Source of the DNA: Snodgrassella gandavensis
GTDB lineage: Bacteria > Pseudomonadota > Gammaproteobacteria > Burkholderiales > Neisseriaceae
Reading direction: 5' to 3'
Assembly (NCBI RefSeq): GCF_914768025.1
Contig: NZ_CAJZCE010000013.1
Span: 1 to 60,153 of the forward strand
Length of the DNA: 60,153 bases
Shown here: piece by piece, positions 53,631-60,153 of the stretch
Numbering within the stretch: the first letter of the stretch is position 1
How the letters are laid out: the number at the start of each line of letters is the position of its first letter
The notes under the pieces: model-generated
The model's input: only the letters and a program-made list of their open reading frames with translations
Database searches by the model: none
Told to the model about the DNA's origin: nothing
Made by a program: the position numbers and the translations under genes

Positions 53631-56030
53631 TTATCCTTGCAGCTCAGCCAGTATTTCAAAATCTATATAAATATCATCATCTTCTTCTATCAGTGGTGCA
53701 TCTACGCATGCATAAGCCCATTCATTGATGGTTTCAATGGCACCGTCTGGCAATAAATTAAGCTGTTTGCATTGCTCTAGATATTCGTTGCGCGTCCAGT
53801 GCTCCTGAGTAATTAAAATATCAAAGAGCTGTTGATGCGTGTTGTCGAGCTTTTGGCTGTCGTGTACTTCGGGCTGTGGCGGTTGCTGTTCCTCTTCTTC
53901 ATTATCAGCAAAAATTGTACTTAATAGCGACTGCACATCACTGGTTTGACTTTCATGTAATTTGAGAACAGCCGCATCAAGAATAGAGTTTTCTGGTTTG
54001 TTTGCGGCCGTTTGGGTATGTTCAGATATTGTTACCGGCTGCGTTTGCACAGATTCGGCAGTAGAAACAGACAATGCATGAATATCACTGGCAACTGTGG
54101 ATTTATCCAATCCTAAAGCTGTATATAATTTCTCAATCTGTTTGATTTCTCTGGTTTCAACAACACCATCTGCCAGCGCAATATAAATAAGCAGATTACT
54201 GATGATTTTTTTCTGGCCGGAATCCAGTTTTTCTATTTTGTCTTTCATACCTTGCATGCCATAAGCGTTATTAAGGCACCAGATAAGGAAAGCATGCAAG
54301 TACTGTTTTTCTGCGTCCTGCAAGTATTTATTAGAATCAATAAAATATCTTAGCAGCTCTTTTTCTTTATCATGAATAAAGCCATCAATATTGGCTACAA
54401 GTACGCCCAGTCTTAACAACAACTCGATAGAGCGAAACTCCTGATCCGGCAGAAAATTTGCTATATTCTGCGACTGATACAATACAACAAAACCATCGGG
54501 ATTGATTTTAATCTGCTGAATGCGACTATCAGGAACCATAACCAGTCCGAATCTGCTTACTACCCGCTGCATCAGCGCATTTTCTTTTTTATTGATTGCT
54601 TTGGGTAAATCAGTGCGGATATTTTTCCAGAAATCTCGTACCGAAGCCAATCCATTCTGCTCCAGCAAAACATGGTTAACCCATTGCCTGAACTGGCTAA
54701 TAACAGGTGAATTGTTTACATTGAGCAACTCAACCGGTAACAGCATCAAAGCGTCAAAATCGTCGCGGGAAGAATCTTCTCTGGCTAAATATCGACTATA
54801 GTCGCCCAGTTGATCCGTGCATTGTTCAGCAATAGCAATTAAATTTTTTAAGGGTGTTTTTAATATGCTTGGGTCTGGTAAATTGGTATTATCCCATTGA
54901 TAACGGCCAGCGGAACGATTGGCAGCCTGATAATCTATTTTTAATCTGGTTTTATTCGGCTTAATCAACATTCCGTCAGCAAAATATTCTTTAAACTTAA
55001 GAAAGAAAAGCTGTTGAAATTCCTCTTTACAGCGCCGCGCGGCTGATCTGAAATAATATTCAGGTGAGTAGCGCAACCAGTCCAGTGCCAGACTCGCCTT
55101 TATCGGCTTTTCATTTTTTACCGTTACCGCCAGTATCAATTTAAAAAACAATTCATTGGAAAATTGAAACAATTCATTTTTCAGATGTTTAGTGACACTT
55201 GGGCGTAAATAAATCATCAAGGCCAGTAAATTACCTGAATAATTATTGAAAGAATTATTACTGCCATAAATCTGCCGCAAACGTACTATTTCATGAAAAA
55301 TTTCAAGATATTCCCTTACATCTATCAAATGAATGGCATCTTTATTGGCAATAATGCGCCGCTCCAGCCCATAAAAATACAGGAATACATAGCCTATTGG
55401 CATGTTAGGGTGAGAGCGGTCAGATGCCAGCCAGTCAAGGTATACCCCACGACATTGTTGTGACAGTCCAGTATAACTTGGCCAGTAGCACAATGAGGCA
55501 TCGGTATAAAATTCAGTATAGTTTTCAATACCCATTGGCCTGAATGCAGGCAGATCAGGGGCAATCAGGCAATCTTCTAAACTGTAACCATTTAATCCTT
55601 TCAGCCTGTTACCATAGAAAATAAATCCTCTGGTTAAATTTCGGTTGTGGATAGTAATTGACGTATCTGGTGCCAGCCATCGGCCTTCCTCAGTATTCTC
55701 AGAACCAGAAATTTTGGTGCGGCTGCCAGAGGTAATCGTAAAAGTTGCCAGTTCATCATCTACTGTTGTGTCAGCAGACTGTTTATTTTCATTATCCTGT
55801 GCCATTAATTCAGCAATGACCGTACTAACATTAGCTTGGGCAGAAGATTGTTGCGGCAGAATATTATTTGCTGGATTTTCTGGTTTATTGCCAGCGTTGT
55901 GGAGTGTGGCTGTCGCTTTGTTTTTACTCGTACGATTGCGAGATTTTGGTGCTGGCTGCGTATGATTTTTTTTACTGGAGAATATCACCATTAAAATAAT
56001 AACAATCACAATACAAGTAAAAAACGCCAT
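53631..56030 (-). CDS. sngA: TerB-domain protein with N-terminal membrane anchor; Shango SngA
   Basis: The 799-residue protein begins with a transmembrane segment (FFTCIVIVIILMVIF) and a low-complexity, proline/asparagine-rich linker. A TerB_N domain is visible around residues 115-330 (LDWLASDRSHPNMPIGYVFL followed by YFYGLERRII). A TerB helical domain lies around residues 540-670 (LLIYIALADGVVETREIKQI), and a TerB_C-type end from about 735 (AIETINEWAYACVD, IDFEILAEL). SngA of Shango is defined by TerB-like domains. The membrane anchor places the system at the inner membrane. It is the first gene of the operon, with about 400 bases of intergenic sequence before it. Confidence 0.85.
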   Translation of the reverse strand: MAFFTCIVIVIILMVIFSSKKNHTQPAPKSRNRTSKNKATATLHNAGNKPENPANNILPQQSSAQANVSTVIAELMAQDNENKQSADTTVDDELATFTITSGSRTKISGSENTEEGRWLAPDTSITIHNRNLTRGFIFYGNRLKGLNGYSLEDCLIAPDLPAFRPMGIENYTEFYTDASLCYWPSYTGLSQQCRGVYLDWLASDRSHPNMPIGYVFLYFYGLERRIIANKDAIHLIDVREYLEIFHEIVRLRQIYGSNNSFNNYSGNLLALMIYLRPSVTKHLKNELFQFSNELFFKLILAVTVKNEKPIKASLALDWLRYSPEYYFRSAARRCKEEFQQLFFLKFKEYFADGMLIKPNKTRLKIDYQAANRSAGRYQWDNTNLPDPSILKTPLKNLIAIAEQCTDQLGDYSRYLAREDSSRDDFDALMLLPVELLNVNNSPVISQFRQWVNHVLLEQNGLASVRDFWKNIRTDLPKAINKKENALMQRVVSRFGLVMVPDSRIQQIKINPDGFVVLYQSQNIANFLPDQEFRSIELLLRLGVLVANIDGFIHDKEKELLRYFIDSNKYLQDAEKQYLHAFLIWCLNNAYGMQGMKDKIEKLDSGQKKIISNLLIYIALADGVVETREIKQIEKLYTALGLDKSTVASDIHALSVSTAESVQTQPVTISEHTQTAANKPENSILDAAVLKLHESQTSDVQSLLSTIFADNEEEEQQPPQPEVHDSQKLDNTHQQLFDILITQEHWTRNEYLEQCKQLNLLPDGAIETINEWAYACVDAPLIEEDDDIYIDFEILAELQG

Positions 56031-56426
56031 TTCACTTTAATCCAAAAGTTAAAAAACTATCTCAATTGAACATAACAGCTTAGTAAAAAAATTAACCAAA
56101 AAATACAAAATGATTGCAAACATATTCTCAAATAGTACGACAGTATTTATGCCTAAGCCAAATATATTGTCGATTTCAAAGCTGAAAACCGGATATTTGC
56201 AAAACTGGTGTTGTTTTCTGTACAAACCATTTACATGACCAGAAGCATTAACTAATAAATAGTATTAACAGCAATAACCATTGAAAAGTATCAAATACAC
56301 TTAATACCGGTGATCAAATCATACCGATGAATGATTATTGATTTTGCAAACTGCATAGGTAGTACACTTATCCTCAGGCTGCCGTATAATCTCTTCTTTC
56401 CCTGTTGGATGTGAAAGAATAAACGC
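56031..56426. other. Intergenic stretch between sngA and rdgC
   Basis: About 395 bases, AT-rich, between two divergent genes. It must hold both promoters. No operator, RNA or frame could be supported. Confidence 0.5.
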
Positions 56427-57329
56427 ATGTGGTTTAAGCAATTAAGTATTTATCCGCTAAATAAAGAAAATTTGCCAGAGCTGGAAACACTGGTAGACAA
56501 GCTGGCCGAAGCTGAATTCAAACCCTGTATGGGATTGGACTGGGACAGTATTGGCTTTGCCAGCCCGGTATCGTTTAGTCCGGAAATGGTATTTCCGGCG
56601 CAAAATACCTGGCGCATTGCGCTGAAAAAAGAAGAAAAAGTATTACCGGCAGCGGTAGTGCGCGATATTCTGGAAGAAAAAATCAATGAAATCCGTGAAG
56701 CCGAAGGCCGCAATGTTGGTCGCAAAGAAAAGATGGAGCTGAAAGAAACCATCACCGATGACTTGCTGCCACGTGCATTTACCAAAAGCGGCAAAACAGA
56801 AGCAATCATTGATACCCAGCGTGGATTATTATTGATTAATCAGGCCAATGCCAATCGGGCAGAAATGCTGCTTACCAAATTGCGTGATGCACTTGGCGGG
56901 CTGGAAGCAAAATTACCGCGCACCCAGCAGTCGCCGGGAAGCATGATGACCGAATGGCTGTTAAATGGTGCGGCTGCCGGCCATTTTGAGCTGGATAGTG
57001 ATTGTGAACTCAAAGGCCTTGGCGATGCAGCACCAGTAGTGCGTATTAGCCATCAGGATTTAACTGCTGAGGAAGTAGTAAATCTAGTCAAAAACGGCAA
57101 AGTTGTGACCCAGTTGGGACTGTGCTGGCAGGATAGAGTGCGCTTCGTGCTGACGCAGGATTTTACCCTGAAGCGTATTCAGTTTCTGGATGTAATTCAG
57201 GAAGAAGCAGCCGGACAGGGCGATGATATGCAAAGCATCACCTTTGCCTCGCAGATTCTGATGGCTGAAGCATTAGGTGATCTGCTGGCTGAGCTAGTTC
57301 ATCATCTGGGTGGCTGGTTACCCGAATAA
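56427..57329 (+). CDS. rdgC: Recombination-associated protein RdgC
   Basis: The 300-residue protein matches RdgC: MWFKQLSIYPLNKENLPELE at the start, GFASPVSFSPEMVF, LKKEEKVLPAAVVRDILEEK and the C-terminal LGDLLAELVHHLGGWLPE-like end. RdgC forms a ring around double-stranded DNA and restrains RecA. In Neisseria it aids pilin antigenic variation. Length is normal. It stands just after the defence operon, and dcd follows 89 bases later. Confidence 0.96.
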   Translation: MWFKQLSIYPLNKENLPELETLVDKLAEAEFKPCMGLDWDSIGFASPVSFSPEMVFPAQNTWRIALKKEEKVLPAAVVRDILEEKINEIREAEGRNVGRKEKMELKETITDDLLPRAFTKSGKTEAIIDTQRGLLLINQANANRAEMLLTKLRDALGGLEAKLPRTQQSPGSMMTEWLLNGAAAGHFELDSDCELKGLGDAAPVVRISHQDLTAEEVVNLVKNGKVVTQLGLCWQDRVRFVLTQDFTLKRIQFLDVIQEEAAGQGDDMQSITFASQILMAEALGDLLAELVHHLGGWLPE

Positions 57330-57418
57330 TGGCAGAAGCTGGCGTAAATTGCCGCAATTTGCCTGCAACGGCGACATAGGCTTCGGTATAATGCGCTAAA
57401 TTTATCAAGGGTATTGTC

Positions 57419-57985
57419 ATGAGTATTAAATCAGACAAATGGATACGCCGCATGAGCGAAGAGCACGGCATGATTGAACCGTTTGAGCCGAATCAGATTA
57501 AACAGGTAAACGGTGAAAAAATCATTTCCTATGGCACTTCCAGCTACGGCTATGATATCCGCTGCGCACGCGAATTTAAAATTTTTACCAACATCAACAG
57601 CACCATTGTTGACCCAAAAAATTTTGATACACGCAATTTTGTCACCGTTGAAGACGATTATTGCATTATTCCACCAAACTCTTTTGCTCTGGCACGTACC
57701 GTAGAATACTTCCGTATTCCGCGTAATGTTCTAACGGTATGCTTGGGTAAATCTACCTATGCACGTTGCGGTATTATTGTCAATGTTACCCCGTTTGAAC
57801 CCGAATGGGAGGGTTATGTGACACTGGAATTTTCCAACACCACACCGCTGCCAGCAAAAATCTATGCCAACGAAGGTGTAGCACAAGTACTGTTTTTTGA
57901 AAGTGACGAAGAATGCGCCACTTCCTATAAAGACCGTGCTGGCAAATATATGGGACAAACCGGCGTTACTTTACCGAAAGCCTGA
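57419..57985 (+). CDS. dcd: dCTP deaminase
   Basis: The 188-residue trimeric enzyme converts dCTP to dUTP. The [11 protein letters not shown] segment, [20 protein letters not shown] with the catalytic glutamate in [17 protein letters not shown], and [20 protein letters not shown] are present at the expected positions. Length is normal. It provides the dUTP used for thymidylate synthesis. Confidence 0.97.
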   Translation: MSIKSDKWIRRMSEEHGMIEPFEPNQIKQVNGEKIISYGTSSYGYDIRCAREFKIFTNINSTIVDPKNFDTRNFVTVEDDYCIIPPNSFALARTVEYFRIPRNVLTVCLGKSTYARCGIIVNVTPFEPEWEGYVTLEFSNTTPLPAKIYANEGVAQVLFFESDEECATSYKDRAGKYMGQTGVTLPKA

Positions 57986-57996
57986 TAACTATCATC

Positions 57997-58024
57997 AAAA
58001 AAGGACGCAGCAGCGTCCTTTTTC
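57997..58024 (+). terminator. Bidirectional terminator between dcd and the DUF486 gene
   Basis: AAAAAAGGACGC pairs with GCGTCCTTTTT around a four-base loop, with A and T runs on both sides. It serves the convergent genes. Confidence 0.9.
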
Positions 58025-58033
58025 TTTGTCCAA

Positions 58034-58378
58034 CTAACGTTTAAAAGCAAAATACACCGCACCAAGTATAAAGCCAAAGCTGATAAGATAATTAAAACGA
58101 AATTCATCTTTCAGATAAAGAATAGCAAACAGAGTAAACACCACCAGCGTGACTACTTCCTGAATAATTTTCAGTTGAAACGGCTTAATACCCCAATGCG
58201 CGCCCAGATGATTGGCCGGCACAGCCAGACAATATTCAAACAGAGCAATTCCCCAGCTAATCAGAATAATCTGCCAGAGCGGAAAACTGTAGTTACTGGG
58301 TTTAATGTGCCAGTACCACGCAATAGTCATCACCAGATTGGAAGCAGTGAGCAAACCGATAACGATCAAGTAGGGCAT
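58034..58378 (-). CDS. DUF486/DMT-like membrane protein
   Basis: The 114-residue protein has four hydrophobic segments and the DUF486 signature FEYCLAVPANHLGAHWGIKP followed by FQLKIIQEVVTLVVF. The family is small multidrug-resistance-like in shape but has no proven function. It is convergent with dcd. Confidence 0.9.
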   Translation of the reverse strand: MPYLIVIGLLTASNLVMTIAWYWHIKPSNYSFPLWQIILISWGIALFEYCLAVPANHLGAHWGIKPFQLKIIQEVVTLVVFTLFAILYLKDEFRFNYLISFGFILGAVYFAFKR

Positions 58379-59240
58379 ATTAATATCAACAGTACAATTA
58401 AACAGATACCTTCAGTTGTAGCTGACCTAAACAGAAATGTCTAGCATTCTGGCTTACAGCAATCAATATTTTGTACAAGGGTAAATATATGAATACATTG
58501 ATAATTAAATCTAGTATCAATACTTAAATAATGATTAACTATAAATAGTTTTGTAGTGAGATACGCTTACCAAAATATAGATGTTTTTATATTTACTAAA
58601 CAGCTTTTATTGAGCACGCAATGATATTAATACCTGTACCTAAATTACTGGGCACAGCATAGACTGCTGCTTAAAGTTTCGAGCCTGTTTACCTGCTATC
58701 TTTCAACAGCACCCTATTTATAATTTCCTGATGTTTGAATCATACCCGATATATTTTATTTATTTAAAACAGAAAACTGTTAATAAATAATAATGGCAAA
58801 GAACTAGATTAATAATTATAATTATAAAAAATTTACAGTCATAGCTTGCAAAAATGAATCAATTCAGTTGTTTAGTATTTCAAGAGGAGATATTAATGAG
58901 CGTTGATTTAGGTGAAACCACCTGCTTATGAATGTGTTTAATTTGCTATAAATATTACTTAATGACAACAGCTACAAAGAATTTATTAGCTGAGTAGTCT
59001 CTGGGCTAAGAGTATATGGCTAATTAGTTATTTATGCCATTTACTCGTTGTGTTTTAAAAATATTCAAAAATCGGCTTTACCATCATTTCAGTGACGCCA
59101 GATTAACAGTATCTCAACAGCTTGCAGCACTGTCGGCACTGAATTTTGCCGGTTTAATTAAAGATTAATCACTGTATTACAGGCAGTGTTAACAAAAAAC
59201 CACACTCATCAGTCAACATTTAAATTATCAAAATAGGTAT
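58379..59240. other. 860-bp gap without an intact gene
   Basis: Only short frames occur. Two deserve mention: an 11-codon frame at 58896-58931 (MSVDLGETTCL) with a strong AGGAG site, and a 44-codon frame at 59034-59168 (MPFTRCVLKIFKNRLYHHFS, then DARLTVSQQL and NFAGLIKD). Neither matches a family I know. The promoter of the exoprotein gene should lie in the last part. Confidence 0.4.
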
Positions 59241-59244
59241 AAAA

Positions 59245-60153
59245 ATGAACAAAAACCGCTACAAAGTCATCTACAACAAACACCGCGGACAAATGGTAGC
59301 CGTTGCCGAAAACACCACCAGCGCCGGCAAAACCAGTGCCGACCGCACCAGCAGTGGCAGCAACATCATCATCAGCCTGTTGGCCAGATTACCCATTTTA
59401 ACCGGTTCCATTCTGCTCGGACTGGGCTTATGCGTATTGGTAAATAACAATGTCATAGCGGCCGAAATTCATGCCGACCCATCCGCCCCCAAAAACCAGC
59501 AGCCAACCATCCTGCCAAGCGCCAACGGCACCCCACAGATCAACATCCGCACCCCGAGCAAACGCGGCGTCTCCATCAACCAATACCGGCAGATGGACAT
59601 CGACCAAAAAGGCGCCATCCTCAACAACAGCCGCAAAAGCACCCAAACCCGTCAGGCAGGCTGGATACAGGGCAACCCGTGGTTAGCGTCTGGCGAAGCC
59701 CGCATCATCGTCAACCAGATTAACAGCAGCAACCCAAGCCAACTTAACGGCTACATCGAAGTAGCCGGACGGCGTGCCGAAGTCATCATGGCCAATCCGG
59801 CCGGCATCAACATCAACGGTGGCGGCTTTATCAATGCTGCCGGCGTCACCTTAACTACCGGCAAACCCCAGATTAGCGACGGCCAAATCAACGGCATCCA
59901 AATCAACCAAGGCAACATCAGCATCAACGGCCAAGGCTTTGACAGCAGAGACAGCGACTACACCCACATTCTGAGCAAAGCCGCGCAAATCAACGCCGGC
60001 ATCTGGGCTAATAACCTCAACATCATCAGCGGCAGCAACCATATTGATGCCGAAACTCAGCACATCACCCCCACCCAAAGCAACAGCGACACCAAGCCCA
60101 GCATCGCCATTGATACCGGCAAACTGGGTGGCATGTATGCCGGTAAAATCGTC
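59245..60153 (+). CDS. TpsA/FhaB/CdiA-like exoprotein, N-terminal part (runs off the window)
   Basis: The frame is open from the ATG to the window edge (303 residues so far). It starts with an extended signal peptide region (KNRYKVIYNKHRGQMVAVAE), a hydrophobic segment and a cleavage site near AAEIHA. The two-partner-secretion domain follows, with NSRKSTQTRQAGWIQGNPWL, ARIIVNQINSSNPSQL and VAGRRAEVIMANPAGI then NINGGGFINA. The protein is exported by a TpsB/FhaC-type outer-membrane partner, not present in this window. Large filamentous adhesins or contact-dependent toxins share this start; the end would tell which. It is clearly GC-richer than its surroundings. Confidence 0.93.
   Translation, partial: MNKNRYKVIYNKHRGQMVAVAENTTSAGKTSADRTSSGSNIIISLLARLPILTGSILLGLGLCVLVNNNVIAAEIHADPSAPKNQQPTILPSANGTPQINIRTPSKRGVSINQYRQMDIDQKGAILNNSRKSTQTRQAGWIQGNPWLASGEARIIVNQINSSNPSQLNGYIEVAGRRAEVIMANPAGININGGGFINAAGVTLTTGKPQISDGQINGIQINQGNISINGQGFDSRDSDYTHILSKAAQINAGIWANNLNIISGSNHIDAETQHITPTQSNSDTKPSIAIDTGKLGGMYAGKIV

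Noticed and set aside
50085-56030. A BREX type 2 locus (BrxD and BrxHI-like genes)
   Set aside because: The ATPase and helicase resemble BREX proteins, but PglZ, BrxC, methyltransferase and Lon-like genes are absent and a TerB-domain protein leads the operon, which fits Shango.
1-60153. CRISPR array or prophage
   Set aside because: No regularly spaced short direct repeats were noticed, and no phage structural or integrase genes were seen.

Overview
The window reads as a chromosomal segment of a low-GC member of the Neisseriaceae. A Snodgrassella-like bee-gut symbiont is my best guess. That rests on a betaproteobacterial housekeeping set (ribF-ileS-lspA-ispH, an isc operon, rdgC, dcd, serB) combined with AT-rich DNA, heavy Rhs/polymorphic-toxin content and a two-partner-secretion adhesin/CDI-type exoprotein. 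The species is an inference and was not tested.

Layout. (1) About 1-19.1 kb is a decaying polymorphic-toxin region. It holds several broken copies of an Rhs core end, short 3' tails of toxin tips, and a run of small, mostly intact orphan genes that look like immunity proteins: two SUKH/SMI1-KNR4 copies, a lipoprotein, membrane proteins, paralogous small proteins, a Sel1-repeat protein and a HEAT-repeat protein. Remnants of one IS3-family element lie between them. (2) About 19.1-30.2 kb holds kptA, a zinc alcohol dehydrogenase, an amino-acid ABC permease, then ribF, ileS, lspA, ispH and a FetAB-type exporter. (3) About 30.2-37.7 kb is a complete isc operon on the minus strand, read from iscR: iscR-iscS-iscU-(DksA-type zinc-finger protein)-iscA-hscB-hscA-gst-fdx-iscX-(yjbR). 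An IscR type-1-like operator overlaps the iscR promoter. (4) About 37.8-45.5 kb holds a HxlR regulator overlapping a divergent quinone-reductase-like gene, serB, an OPT-family transporter with a duplicated 3' end flanking an elaA-like acetyltransferase, tRNA-Glu, and two low-GC orphan genes. (5) About 45.5-50.0 kb holds a PmrAB/QseBC-type two-component system, a VIT-family transporter and an EptA-type phosphoethanolamine transferase preceded by a perfect PmrA-box direct repeat. (6) About 50.1-56.0 kb is a compact three-gene operon (TerB-domain protein, ATPase, Lhr-like helicase) with the architecture of the Shango anti-phage system. (7) About 56.4-58.4 kb holds rdgC, dcd and a DUF486 membrane protein. 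(8) From 59.2 kb to the end is the start of a large TpsA/FhaB/CdiA-like exoprotein, cut by the window edge.

How it fits together. The left region looks like a graveyard and store of toxin-tip/immunity cassettes: immunity genes survive while toxins, Rhs cores and IS copies are broken. This suggests selection for protection from sibling toxins. The exoprotein at the right edge and the Shango operon fit a lifestyle dominated by contact-dependent competition and phage pressure. The Fe-S assembly operon, ispH and a FetAB-type exporter give the central part an iron/Fe-S theme. The PmrA-box next to eptA links the neighbouring two-component system to lipid A modification. No CRISPR array, rRNA or prophage was seen.
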